From positions 1-43,497 of the forward strand of contig CANQFZ010000013.1 in the NCBI GenBank assembly GCA_947600065.1: 43,497 bases of DNA, read 5' to 3'. This document shows positions 34,911 through 43,251 of the stretch, one piece after another. Below the pieces are notes generated by a model. That model did not search any database. It was given only the letters and a program-made list of their open reading frames with translations, and was not told the origin of the DNA. A program made the position numbers and the translations under genes. Position 1 is the first letter of the stretch; the number at the start of each line of letters is the position of its first letter. The DNA is from an uncultured Clostridia bacterium (GTDB lineage: Bacteria > Bacillota > Clostridia > Oscillospirales > Ruminococcaceae).

Positions 34911-35862
34911 TATAGCGACGCTGTTTCCCGAAATGTGCGAAAGGGTGTTCGGCGAGAGCATTGTCGGGCGCGGCATTAAAAACGGGTATCTAGAAGTTTA
35001 TGCTCACAATATCCGAGATTACACAAACGACAAGCACAAAAACGTTGACGACAAGCCCTTTGGCGGCGGCACGGGAATGGTCATGCAGGCTCAGCCTGTT
35101 TATGACTGCGTAAAAGCGATAGCAGCGCGCCACAAGATACCGCCCCGCGTTATTTATCTCTCTCCGCAGGGAAAGACGCTCTCGCAGGCTAAAATATGCG
35201 AGCTTGCTAAAGAAAGCGGGCTTATACTTCTATGCGGGCATTATGAGGGAATAGACGAAAGAGTTATAGAAGAACTTAATGCAGAGGAAATTTCGATAGG
35301 CGATTATGTGCTGACGGGCGGAGAATTGCCCGCGCTGGTACTTACCGACGCAATAGCGAGATTACAGCGGGGAGTGCTTCCCAACGAGGACGCCTACAGC
35401 ATAGAGAGCCACTATGACGGGCTTCTTGAATATCCCCAATATTCACGACCCGAAATATGGAACGAACGTAAAGTTCCCGAAATATTGCTTTCGGGAGATC
35501 ATAAACAGGTCGTTGAATGGCAGAGGAAAATGTCGCTTGAAAACACCAAAAAAAAGCGCCCCGATCTATACAAGGCTTATATAAAAAAAGCTTTTGAGAG
35601 TTTTATTTGCGATATGAAAGCCGTGTGTGACATTCCTAATTACGCAATATTTTCCGCAGTTTCCCTGTCGGACGAAATGCTAAAACAGGTAAGGCGAGGA
35701 AAGCTGAGAACGCTCGATATTGACAAAGAAAAGGGAGAATACGTTATTCTGACGGACGAGCAGGGTTTGCCGAAATTTGCGGTAGTCATAACCGAAAAGA
35801 TTTTGAACGGCGTTAAATTCAGGCTCATATACAAACCGAAAAAGGAAGAAACAAATGACTAA
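34900..35862 (+). CDS. trmD: tRNA (guanine37-N1)-methyltransferase TrmD with C-terminal extension
   Basis: A 320-residue protein whose first 235 residues are a standard TrmD, the SPOUT enzyme that methylates G37 in tRNA to prevent frameshifting. It has MRIDIATLFPEM, KPFGGGTGMVMQAQPV, LLCGHYEGIDERV and the knot motif SIGDYVLTGGELPALVLTDA. TrmD usually ends after KRPDLYKAY, but here about 85 residues follow. They contain LSDEMLKQVRRGKLRTLDID, then EYVILTDEQGLPKFAV, which resembles a PUA-like RNA-binding domain; that reading is inference. ATG 34900 is preferred over TTG 34897, with GAGGGG seven bases before. It overlaps rimM by 11 bases and era by eight. Confidence 0.94.
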   Translation: MRIDIATLFPEMCERVFGESIVGRGIKNGYLEVYAHNIRDYTNDKHKNVDDKPFGGGTGMVMQAQPVYDCVKAIAARHKIPPRVIYLSPQGKTLSQAKICELAKESGLILLCGHYEGIDERVIEELNAEEISIGDYVLTGGELPALVLTDAIARLQRGVLPNEDAYSIESHYDGLLEYPQYSRPEIWNERKVPEILLSGDHKQVVEWQRKMSLENTKKKRPDLYKAYIKKAFESFICDMKAVCDIPNYAIFSAVSLSDEMLKQVRRGKLRTLDIDKEKGEYVILTDEQGLPKFAVVITEKILNGVKFRLIYKPKKEETND

Positions 35863-36757
35863 AAACGTTTTTATAGCTATAACAGGCAGACCGAACGCGG
35901 GAAAAAGTTCGCTTACAAATCTGCTTGTGGGAGAAAAGATATCCATAGTGAGCGAAAAGCCGCAGACAACGCGAAACCGCATAAACGGCGTGCTTACAAA
36001 GGGCGACACGCAATATGTGTTTATTGATACCCCCGGATTTTTAAAGCCGCGGACAAAGCTTGCTGAACATATGGTAAAAGCCGTTAGGACAAGCGTAGAT
36101 GATGTCGACGTTGCAATTCTTATGGCGGACGCTACTAAAAAACTTTCCGCGGTAGAACAGGAACTGGCGAAATCGTTTGCTTCTCATAATACAAAGGTCA
36201 TACTTCTTCTGAACAAGATAGACCTTGTAAAATCAAAAGAAGAGCTTCTGCCGCTCCTCGACGAATACAGCAAACTCTACAGCTTTGAGGAAATAATTCC
36301 GATAAGCGTTAAAAAGCGAATAAACACGGAGCTTATTATGCCCCTGCTCGAAAAATACGCGGTAGAGGGAGAGCATTTCTTTCCCGACGACATCGCCACA
36401 GACCGCACGGAAAGGTTTTTATGCAGCGAGCTTATACGCGAAAAGCTCCTTTGGACAATGCAGCAGGAGATCCCCCACGGAACGGCTGTTGATATAGAGA
36501 GCTTTTCCTCACGCACAAATAAAAACAACGCCGAGGTTATAGATATCGGCGCGGTAATAATATGCGAAAAACGATCCCACAAGGGAATGATAATCGGAAA
36601 ATGCGGAGAACGTCTAAAGCAGATAGGTTCTCTCGCGAGAAAAGATATTGAAGAAATGCTGGATGCAAAGGTCAATCTTCAGATCTTTGTAAAAGTAAAG
36701 GAAAACTGGCGCGACAACGAGCGCTTTATAACCGACAACAAGATAGCCGACGACTAG
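35855..36757 (+). CDS. era: GTPase Era
   Basis: A 300-residue essential GTPase for 16S rRNA maturation. G motifs are intact: G1 GRPNAGKSS, G3 DTPGFLKPRTKL, and G4 NKID. The KH RNA-binding domain at the end reads MIIGKCGERLKQIGSLARKD. The ATG at 35855 lies within the last codons of trmD. It is the last gene of the rlmB operon and ends tail to tail with the XRE regulator, the two stop codons sharing the palindrome CTAG. No terminator is visible between the two genes. Confidence 0.97.
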   Translation: MTKNVFIAITGRPNAGKSSLTNLLVGEKISIVSEKPQTTRNRINGVLTKGDTQYVFIDTPGFLKPRTKLAEHMVKAVRTSVDDVDVAILMADATKKLSAVEQELAKSFASHNTKVILLLNKIDLVKSKEELLPLLDEYSKLYSFEEIIPISVKKRINTELIMPLLEKYAVEGEHFFPDDIATDRTERFLCSELIREKLLWTMQQEIPHGTAVDIESFSSRTNKNNAEVIDIGAVIICEKRSHKGMIIGKCGERLKQIGSLARKDIEEMLDAKVNLQIFVKVKENWRDNERFITDNKIADD

Positions 36758-37416
36758 AGCTTTTTAAGCTCCTTTTCGACGTTTGTAACGACCGAAAACA
36801 GCGCGGTGCTTTGCTTTGGATATTCGCGCTCTATGCGGGAGTTTGTGATCCTCTCATCGGCTGTTCCCTCTTTTTCGGCGGTCTTTGCCGCAACATCTTC
36901 GAGGCTCAGCTCTGCAAGCGTTATTCCCGAAAGGCTCTCACGCGGAACGGAAAACAGGTTTTCGTCGTTTTCCCCGCCCGCGCTGTAAACCATTCTGAAC
37001 GCGCGGTAGACCGCCGTCAGCATATAATTTCCGACCGACCTTGCAAGCTTTTGGTTATTGGTTTTTATAAGCAGCGAAAACACGACCTCTAACGCGTTTG
37101 TAATAAGCTTTTTTCTGAGCATAATACCCGCCGAAGAAGTGTTTACAACGGCGTTTTCATTTACTGCGCTTTCTTCAAGCTCGGCTTCTTTAACGACCGC
37201 GCCGTTACGCGAATTGCTTCTTCCAAGCAGATAATCGACCGAAACGTTATAAAAATCCGCCGCCTGTATCAGAAAATCAAGACCACATTCCCGCTTTCCG
37301 TTTTCATAATGCGACAAAAGCGCCTGGGCAACGCCGAGTTGGTCTGCGGCTTCTTTTTGTCTTAATCCTCGTTCTTTTCTAAGCAGCTTTAAAATTCTCG
37401 GAAAATCTTTATTCAT
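36754..37416 (-). CDS. XRE-family HTH transcriptional regulator
   Basis: A 220-residue protein with an N-terminal Cro/C1-type helix-turn-helix (RILKLLRKERGLRQKEAADQ, then LGVAQALLSHYENGKRECGL) followed by YNVSVDYLLGRS, the usual linker. The remaining 150 residues form an unrecognised helical domain with an acidic, low-complexity stretch; they may hold ligand-binding or dimerisation functions. ATG 37416 has GGAGAG nine bases upstream, and a good promoter lies further up. It is divergent from the histidine phosphatase gene, whose control region holds an inverted repeat around its -10, a candidate target. It could equally regulate itself or remote genes. Confidence 0.88.
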   Translation of the reverse strand: MNKDFPRILKLLRKERGLRQKEAADQLGVAQALLSHYENGKRECGLDFLIQAADFYNVSVDYLLGRSNSRNGAVVKEAELEESAVNENAVVNTSSAGIMLRKKLITNALEVVFSLLIKTNNQKLARSVGNYMLTAVYRAFRMVYSAGGENDENLFSVPRESLSGITLAELSLEDVAAKTAEKEGTADERITNSRIEREYPKQSTALFSVVTNVEKELKKL

Positions 37417-37460
37417 CTTTTTTATCTCTCCAAATTTTCCACATAATATTCACAAAGTAT

Positions 37461-37489
37461 ATTATATTACATTTGCCCCTAGAAGTAAA
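37461..37489 (-). promoter_or_regulatory. Sigma-A promoter for the XRE regulator
   Basis: On the minus strand TTTACT (37484-37489), a 17-base spacer, then TATAAT (37461-37466), about 45 bases before the start codon. Confidence 0.6.
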
Positions 37490-37521
37490 GCGGCATATTT
37501 AACAAAATTTCGACATTAGCA

Positions 37522-37537
37522 TAGGATATAATTCCTA
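37522..37537 (+). promoter_or_regulatory. Candidate operator: inverted repeat around a TATAAT box
   Basis: TAGGA and TCCTA flank TATAAT (37527-37532) as a perfect 5-bp inverted repeat upstream of the phosphatase gene. No good -35 hexamer lies at the usual distance, which would fit a regulated promoter. The adjacent XRE protein is a natural candidate to bind it, but that is inference. Confidence 0.35.
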
Positions 37538-37564
37538 ATTATACAATATATAGGAGCGTAAAAA

Positions 37565-38194
37565 ATGAGAAACTACTATCTGTACCTTATCCGTCACGGT
37601 ATCACACAAGGAAATCTCGACGGGAAATACATCGGGCAAACCGACCTTTCACTATGTCCCGAAGGGAAAAAAATGATCGAAAATTTCTGCAGCTGCGAGC
37701 TTTATCCCGAAGTTGAAAAGGTATATTCCTCGCCGCTCGCGAGGTGTCTTGAAACTGCCGAGATAATTTACCCCGACCAAAAACTTATGATAGTAGACGA
37801 GCTGTGCGAGATGAATTTCGGAGATTTTGAGGGAAAGACCTCCGAACAGCTCGCCGACCTGCGCGAATATAAAGACTGGCTGAGAGGCGGAGTGGATTCC
37901 GCGCCGCCGAACGGGGAGAAATACAGCGAGTTTATGCTTCGCTGTATAAGCGGTCTTGACAGCGTTTTCAGCGATATGATGAAGAACGACCTGCAATACG
38001 GCGCGGTGGTTACTCATGCGGGAGTTATCACAAATCTTCTGTGCGGCTATGGACTTCCTAAAGGAAAGCCCGCAGACTATATGTGCGCGCCGGGAGAGGG
38101 CTTTGAGATATCGCTCACGCCGTTTTTATGGCAGAAAGGTCCTACGTTTGAAATAACGAATAAGCTGACATTGACGGGAAATATAAATCCCTAA
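37565..38194 (+). CDS. Histidine phosphatase family protein (CobC/phosphoglycerate-mutase-like)
   Basis: A 209-residue enzyme of the histidine phosphatase superfamily, with the RHG signature LYLIRHGITQGNLDGKYIGQ. Next come PEGKKMIENF, SSPLARCLETAEII (second catalytic Arg), ELCEMNFGDFEGKTSEQLAD (catalytic Glu) and VVTHAGVITNLL (second His). The pattern is typical of the CobC/GpmB-type small phosphatases, which range from alpha-ribazole phosphatase to phosphoglycerate mutase-like enzymes; no cobalamin genes are nearby to decide. The ATG at 37565 follows AGGAGCGTAAAAA. The gene stands alone, divergent from the XRE gene, and ends at the terminator shared with feoB. Confidence 0.88.
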   Translation: MRNYYLYLIRHGITQGNLDGKYIGQTDLSLCPEGKKMIENFCSCELYPEVEKVYSSPLARCLETAEIIYPDQKLMIVDELCEMNFGDFEGKTSEQLADLREYKDWLRGGVDSAPPNGEKYSEFMLRCISGLDSVFSDMMKNDLQYGAVVTHAGVITNLLCGYGLPKGKPADYMCAPGEGFEISLTPFLWQKGPTFEITNKLTLTGNINP

Positions 38195-38238
38195 GACTGT
38201 TGATAAAGCCCCGTATGTATTTTCATACGGGGCTTTTT
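38195..38238. terminator. Bidirectional terminator between phosphatase and feoB
   Basis: AAAGCCCCGTATG (38205-38217) pairs perfectly with CATACGGGGCTTT (38224-38236) around TATTTT, and T5 follows (38234-38238). The bases just before it (GACTGTTGATAAAGCCCC) resemble the left arm of the palindrome at 5978 with one mismatch over 18 bases, suggesting that this terminator arose from, or shares, that element. Confidence 0.9.
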
Positions 38239-38240
38239 GC

Positions 38241-40307
38241 TTAAAAATTGAATATGACCGAGCAAGCGTTTATAATAAAGCACAATAAACAGCCTATCAC
38301 AAGAGGTATCAGAAAGCCGAGAGCTGCCCATTTCCAGCCGCCCGCTTCTTTTTTTATCGTAAGGAGCGTTGTTGAACACGGGAAATGAAACAGCGTGAAT
38401 ACTATAACGCACGCCGCCGTTATTGCTGTCCAGCCGTTCGCGGAAAATATCCCGAAAAGCTGTTCGGTAGATATCTCCGATATAACGCCGCTCTGCTCGT
38501 AGATCATTACTATAAGCGGGATAACAATTTCGTTTGCGGGAATACCGAGCAAAAACGCCGTTATTATAGCACCGTCCATTCCCAAAAGCTGACCGAAAGG
38601 CTCGAAAAAGTTTGTGATGTATGAGAGCAATGTCCCGCCGCCTATGCTCACATTTGCCAGAAGCCATATGACCGCGCCCGCAGGAGCGGCAATTGCCGCG
38701 GCTCTTCCGAGCACAAATATCGTTCGGTCAAGGCACGAGCGGATAAGTATTTTTGTCAGCTGTGGTTTTCTAAAAGGCGGAAGCTCCAGAGTAAACGACG
38801 AGGGTTCTCCGCGAAGCAGCGTTTTTGCAAGAATTTTTGACGCGGCAAACGTCATAAAAATTCCGAGCAGTATTGTAAAAGTGAATATCAGAGCGGACAA
38901 AAGACTTGAAACAAGGCTTTTGTTTTCCGCGCTGTTTACGAAAAACGCCGAGATAAGCGCCAATATCATCGGGAAACGTCCGTTGCAGGGGACGAGTGAA
39001 TTTGTAAGTATAGCAATAAGGCGCTCGCGGCGGCTGTCTATTATTCTCGCGCCCGTAACTCCCGCGGCATTACAGCCAAAGCCCATACACATACAAAGCG
39101 CTTGTTTTCCGCAGGCGCTGCATTTATGAAACGGCTTGTCGAGATTATACGCTATGCGAGGAAGATAACCGAGGTCTTCGAGCAAAGTGAACAGCGGGAA
39201 AAATATCGCCATAGGCGGGAGCATTACAGAAACTACCCATGCAAGCACCCTGTATGCCCCGTCTACTATTATTCCCGAAAGCCATTTTGGAGCGCTCAGC
39301 GCCGAGAAAAGCTCGCCTAGCCTGTCGCCGAGAAAGAACAGAGCCTTGCCCAGATATTCGGACGGGTAATTTGCGCCGATTATGGTTATCCAGAAAACCA
39401 GAACAAGCAGCAGAAACATTATCGGAAAGCCGAGCGCTCTGCTTGTAAGTATCCTGTCGAGCTTAGATATTTCGCGTTCGGGCATTTTTACTGCGTCCTT
39501 GCAGACGTCATTTGCATTCTGAAAAATGCAGCCGACTATTTTATCCTGTAGTATATCTGCGTTTATACCGTCTTTTGAAAGATGGGCTCTTGACTGTTCA
39601 ACTGCCCGACAAACATCGGCGTTTTTTAAAATATCACCGTTTATATCGGAAGTCAGCGTTCCGTCAACAAGCCTCAGCGCCGTCCATTTTGCGGGAACTC
39701 CGAGCGACAAACCCTGCTGTTCAATTGCCTTTGCGGTAATATCGGCGGCTTCTTCTATAGGCTTTATGTAATTAAGCTTTCGGACATTTTTGGGAGCGGG
39801 AGAAGAACAAAGCTCGTCGAGCCTGTCGGTCAGCAGTTTAATCGTACGCTTTTTATGCGCGGTTATCCCCACAACGGGAACTCCTAATCGCTTTTCGAGA
39901 AGCTCTATATCTATTCTAATTCCCGCACGTTTTGCCTCGTCGAGCATATTTATACATACGAGCGTTTTCGGGCATATCTCCGTTATCTGCAAAACAAGGT
40001 TGAGCCCGCGCTCAAGACAAGTCGCGTCGCAAACAACGACCGCCGCGTCCGCGCCGCCGAAACAAATATAATCACGCGCGGCTTCTTCTTCGGCAGAATG
40101 TGCAATAAGAGAATAAGTGCCGGGAATATCAACCAGTTTATATCTGAAAGCCTCGGTCTTAAAAAAGCCGCTCGCTGTTTCAACGGTCTTCCCTGCCCAG
40201 TTTCCCGTGTGCTGGTGTAAACCCGTGAGGGCATTAAAAACCGTGCTTTTGCCGACATTCGGATTTCCCGCGAGAGCAACGGTCTTGTCAAAAGAACTGT
40301 TGTTCAA
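38241..40307 (-). CDS. feoB: Ferrous iron transport protein B
   Basis: A 688-residue Fe2+ uptake protein in the inner membrane. The N-terminal GTPase has GNPNVGKSTVFNALTG (G1), DIPGTYSL (G3) and NMLDEAKRAG (G4), followed by the helical GDI-like domain (LEKRLGVPVVGITAHKKRTI). The membrane half contains two gate domains with GCNAAGVTGARII and GIPANEIVIPLIVMIYEQSG, and the C-terminus is hydrophobic. The start is TTG 40307 with GGGGGTGG six bases upstream, giving the usual N-terminus. It directly follows feoA (13 bases). No FeoC is present. No obvious iron regulator box could be identified upstream of feoA. Confidence 0.96.
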   Translation of the reverse strand: MNNSSFDKTVALAGNPNVGKSTVFNALTGLHQHTGNWAGKTVETASGFFKTEAFRYKLVDIPGTYSLIAHSAEEEAARDYICFGGADAAVVVCDATCLERGLNLVLQITEICPKTLVCINMLDEAKRAGIRIDIELLEKRLGVPVVGITAHKKRTIKLLTDRLDELCSSPAPKNVRKLNYIKPIEEAADITAKAIEQQGLSLGVPAKWTALRLVDGTLTSDINGDILKNADVCRAVEQSRAHLSKDGINADILQDKIVGCIFQNANDVCKDAVKMPEREISKLDRILTSRALGFPIMFLLLVLVFWITIIGANYPSEYLGKALFFLGDRLGELFSALSAPKWLSGIIVDGAYRVLAWVVSVMLPPMAIFFPLFTLLEDLGYLPRIAYNLDKPFHKCSACGKQALCMCMGFGCNAAGVTGARIIDSRRERLIAILTNSLVPCNGRFPMILALISAFFVNSAENKSLVSSLLSALIFTFTILLGIFMTFAASKILAKTLLRGEPSSFTLELPPFRKPQLTKILIRSCLDRTIFVLGRAAAIAAPAGAVIWLLANVSIGGGTLLSYITNFFEPFGQLLGMDGAIITAFLLGIPANEIVIPLIVMIYEQSGVISEISTEQLFGIFSANGWTAITAACVIVFTLFHFPCSTTLLTIKKEAGGWKWAALGFLIPLVIGCLLCFIINACSVIFNF

Positions 40308-40320
40308 TTTATACCACCCC

Positions 40321-40554
40321 CTATATTTCCGTTACAATTATTCCGCCGCTGTCGCAGTTTCTTATGGCTATAACTGCGCCGCAGATAATATATGCGCTCG
40401 GGTCGCCGAGGGGACTTCTGCCTATGCATTTTATGACCGCTCCCTCTACTACCCCTATATCCGAAAGCCGCCGCCTTAGCGCTCCGTGCGACATCAGCTT
40501 TTTTACAACGGCGCTCTTTCCTACTTTAAGACAACTGAGCGGAATTTCCAACAT
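40321..40554 (-). CDS. feoA: Ferrous iron transport protein A
   Basis: A 77-residue SH3-like FeoA, a small cytosolic partner of FeoB. It shows the family core LSDIGVVEGAVIKCIGRSPL followed by GDPSAYIICGAVIAIRN. The frame is open up to 40623, but that extension lies in the intergenic region. ATG 40554, with AAGGG seven bases upstream, gives the normal N-terminus (MLEIPLSCLKVGKSA). It is the first gene of the feoAB pair. Confidence 0.93.
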   Translation of the reverse strand: MLEIPLSCLKVGKSAVVKKLMSHGALRRRLSDIGVVEGAVIKCIGRSPLGDPSAYIICGAVIAIRNCDSGGIIVTEI

Positions 40555-40799
40555 AAGATCACCCTTTTTCACTGTTAGTATTACATAATATGCTTTATGA
40601 AAAATAACGTGAGGAGAGTTCAAACAGTTGTATCAATAAACGATTTTTGAAAGTTAAAAACAAAAATCCTGCAAAAATTTAATGTTTTTAGAAATAATTT
40701 GCCTTATTAAGAATTTTTTAGAAATTTGAAATTCATAATTTTTGTGAAAAAGTGACAATAAAAAAATCATATGTTATCTTTATTTGTTTGAATTTGCTG

Positions 40800-40828
40800 T
40801 AGACAAACGAAAGCAAATGAGTTATAAT
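40800..40828 (+). promoter_or_regulatory. Sigma-A promoter for glnN
   Basis: TAGACA (40800-40805), a 17-base spacer and TATAAT (40823-40828), 100 bases before the glnN start. Between feoA (40554) and this promoter the sequence is very AT-rich (about 245 bases) and holds no gene or clear regulatory site that I can identify. Confidence 0.65.
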
Positions 40829-40848
40829 AATAGCGTAACAAAGAAACG

Positions 40849-40893
40849 ACGGCGTTTCGAGAGCGGGTTTTCCGCGTCTTGGCGCCGTTTTTT
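40849..40893 (+). promoter_or_regulatory. Terminator-like hairpin in the glnN leader (possible attenuator)
   Basis: ACGGCG (40849-40854) pairs with CGCCGT (40883-40888), with an inner AGA-GCGG/CCGC-TCT stem closed by GTTTT, followed by six T residues (40888-40893). It lies between the promoter and the AGGAGG ribosome binding site at 40914-40919, where an attenuator would be expected. No glutamine riboswitch consensus could be recognised. Confidence 0.45.
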
Positions 40894-40928
40894 CGTATTT
40901 ATAAGTAATTATCAGGAGGAACGGGACT

Positions 40929-43019
40929 ATGGAAAATTTTAATGTAGTAGAGCAATTCGGCATTGATGTGTTCAATGAGGAAACAATGCGCCAGCGCCTG
41001 CCGAAAAATGTTTTCAAGACGCTGAAGAAAACAATTGCAGAAGGAAAAGAGCTTGACAGCTCAATTGCTGACATTGTCGCAAATGCAATGAAGGACTGGG
41101 CTATAGAAAAAGGCGCTACACACTATACGCACTGGTTTCAGCCTATGACGGGCATTACAGCCGAGAAGCACGACAGCTTTATCTCGCCCACAAACGAGGG
41201 CACAGTTATTATGGAGTTTTCGGGCAAAGAGCTTATAAAAGGCGAGCCCGACGCTTCAAGTTTCCCTTCGGGCGGTATAAGAGCGACGTTTGAGGCGCGC
41301 GGCTATACGGCTTGGGATCCGACTTCTTATGCATTCGTAAAAGGCGGATCGCTTTACATTCCGACCGCGTTCTATTCATATTCGGGCGAAGCGCTCGACA
41401 AGAAAACTCCTCTGCTGCGTTCGATGGACGTTGTATCCGATGCGGCGCTGAGAATACTTAAACTTTTCGGAAATACCACCACAAAGCGCGTTGTTGCGAC
41501 AGTCGGCGCCGAGCAGGAATATTTCCTTATTGACAAAAAGAATTACGACAAGCGCAAGGACCTTATTTTCACGGGCAGAACGCTTTTCGGCGCTCCCGCT
41601 CCAAAGGGTCAGGAGCTTGACGACCACTATTTCGGAGTTATCAAAGACCGCGTTGCGGACTATATGAAAGACCTCGACGAGCGCCTTTGGAAACTCGGTA
41701 TTACATCTAAGACCAAGCACAACGAGGTTGCTCCCGCGCAGCACGAAAACGCGCCTATATTTGCTCCCGCAAACCTTGCGACAGACCAGAACCAGCTCAC
41801 TATGGAGCTTATGAAAAAGGTCGCTCTTGAACACGGGCTTGTGTGCCTGCTTCATGAAAAGCCTTTTGCGGGCATAAACGGCTCGGGCAAACACGACAAC
41901 TGGAGCTTGTCTACAGACGACGGGCAGAACCTTCTCGATCCGGGAAATTCGCCCATGGAAAACGCTCAGTTTTTGACGTTCCTTGCGGCAATTATAAAAG
42001 CTGTTGACGAATATTCCGACCTTTTGAGAATGTCGGTTGCTTCTCCCGGAAACGACCACAGACTTGGCGCAAACGAAGCGCCTCCCGCTATCATCTCAAT
42101 ATTCCTCGGCGAAGAACTTCAGGGCGTTGTAGACGCGCTTGTTGAGGGTAAGGAATACACCTCTAACGGAAAGCAGATGTTCAATGTCGGCGTTTCGTCG
42201 CTCCCCGACTTCCCGAAAGACAGCACTGACAGAAACAGAACTTCTCCTTTTGCATTCACGGGCAACAAGTTCGAGTTCAGAATGGTTGGTTCTAACCTTA
42301 ATATTGCAGGTCCTAACACTATACTCAATACTATCGTAGCAAATTCTCTAACAGAATTTGCAGACGAGCTCGAAGGTGCGGAGAACTTCAATGAGGCTCT
42401 TCATGACCTGCTTGTAAAGACAATAAGCGAGCACAAGAGAGTTATCTTCAACGGAAACGGCTATGGAAACGAATGGCCTGTAGAGGCTGAAAAGCGCGGA
42501 CTTCCTAACCTCAAGTCAACGGTAGACGCAGTAGCCTGCGTAACCGCTCCAAAGAACATAGCTTTGTTCAAGAAATTCGGCGTATACAGCGAAGTCGAGC
42601 TTTATTCAAGACAGGAGATACTTTTCGAGAACTACTCGAAGGTAATAAACATCGAGGCGCTTACCGCTGCAGATATGGCAAAGACGGAGATACTTCCCGC
42701 GGTCATGAAATTTGCGAAGGACGTTTGCGACATTGCTGCAAGCAAGAAGGCTATGGGTCTTGAACCTACGGTTGAAACGGAAATGGCGAAGAAGGTAAAC
42801 GACCTTACCGCAGCGCTCTCCGAAAAGGCTTATGCGCTTTCCGACGCAGTCGTAAAGGCACAGGCGGTAGAAGGTGAAGAAGCGAAAGCGCGCTGCTATC
42901 ATGACGAGGTATTCAGCACCATGCAGTCGCTGAGAGCCGTAGCAGATGAGCTTGAAACAATTGTCGGCGAGGAATATTGGCCTTATCCGACATATGATGA
43001 GCTTTTGTTCAACGTTTAA
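40929..43019 (+). CDS. glnN: Type III glutamine synthetase
   Basis: A 696-residue GSIII enzyme that makes glutamine from glutamate, ammonia and ATP; the family acts as a large dodecamer. Characteristic motifs are [30 protein letters not shown] (metal-binding), [23 protein letters not shown], and [19 protein letters not shown]. The C-terminal helical tail ([20 protein letters not shown]) is typical of GSIII and absent from GSI. AGGAGG lies nine bases before ATG 40929. It stands alone behind its own promoter and a leader hairpin, and is the main nitrogen-assimilation gene visible here. Length is normal. Confidence 0.97.
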   Translation: MENFNVVEQFGIDVFNEETMRQRLPKNVFKTLKKTIAEGKELDSSIADIVANAMKDWAIEKGATHYTHWFQPMTGITAEKHDSFISPTNEGTVIMEFSGKELIKGEPDASSFPSGGIRATFEARGYTAWDPTSYAFVKGGSLYIPTAFYSYSGEALDKKTPLLRSMDVVSDAALRILKLFGNTTTKRVVATVGAEQEYFLIDKKNYDKRKDLIFTGRTLFGAPAPKGQELDDHYFGVIKDRVADYMKDLDERLWKLGITSKTKHNEVAPAQHENAPIFAPANLATDQNQLTMELMKKVALEHGLVCLLHEKPFAGINGSGKHDNWSLSTDDGQNLLDPGNSPMENAQFLTFLAAIIKAVDEYSDLLRMSVASPGNDHRLGANEAPPAIISIFLGEELQGVVDALVEGKEYTSNGKQMFNVGVSSLPDFPKDSTDRNRTSPFAFTGNKFEFRMVGSNLNIAGPNTILNTIVANSLTEFADELEGAENFNEALHDLLVKTISEHKRVIFNGNGYGNEWPVEAEKRGLPNLKSTVDAVACVTAPKNIALFKKFGVYSEVELYSRQEILFENYSKVINIEALTAADMAKTEILPAVMKFAKDVCDIAASKKAMGLEPTVETEMAKKVNDLTAALSEKAYALSDAVVKAQAVEGEEAKARCYHDEVFSTMQSLRAVADELETIVGEEYWPYPTYDELLFNV

Positions 43020-43040
43020 ACAGATCGCAGATCACACCGT

Positions 43041-43067
43041 GAGGGCAGAGGTTCTGCCTCTGCTCTC
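43041..43067 (+). terminator. Terminator after glnN
   Basis: GAGGGCAGAGG (43041-43051) pairs with CCTCTGCTCTC (43057-43067) around TTCTG (one G-U), followed by T/C-rich sequence at 43068-43079. Confidence 0.6.
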
Positions 43068-43112
43068 CTCTTTCTTCTGTGGTCTGTAAATAATCCCGCT
43101 CCCTTTTCATTT

Positions 43113-43134
43113 GGGCTGTCCTTTCGGGCAGCCC
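43113..43134 (+). terminator. Second terminator-like hairpin after glnN
   Basis: GGGCTGTCC (43113-43121) and GGGCAGCCC (43126-43134) form a 9-bp stem with one G-U pair around TTTC, followed by TCTTTCT. It may act in tandem with the hairpin at 43041. Confidence 0.6.
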
Positions 43135-43144
43135 TCTTTCTGTA

Positions 43145-43173
43145 TTGACAATCCGAGCGGATTGTGGTACAAT
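43145..43173 (+). promoter_or_regulatory. Strong sigma-A promoter in the window's right tail
   Basis: TTGACA (43145-43150), a 17-base spacer and TACAAT (43168-43173). The only visible downstream frame within reach is the 8-codon ORF at 43225, so its real target is either that, a non-coding RNA, or a gene beyond the window. Confidence 0.65.
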
Positions 43174-43224
43174 ATAGAAAAAGTTTTAGACTGGGTTTGT
43201 CGGAATTTCAAAGGAGCGGAGCAG

Positions 43225-43251
43225 ATGCGCTGTTCGGTCTTAAATTCTTAA
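43225..43251 (+). CDS. Possible 8-codon leader ORF
   Basis: AAAGGAG (43210-43216) stands eight bases before an ATG reading MRCSVLNS and then TAA. Promoter, ribosome binding site and spacing are all good, which is unusual for a chance tiny ORF. T-rich 7-base-period sequence follows. It may be a leader peptide or an accident. Confidence 0.3.
   Translation: MRCSVLNS

Noticed and set aside
40829-40928. glnA-type glutamine riboswitch upstream of glnN
   Set aside because: The conserved core I know for that motif is not visible in the leader.
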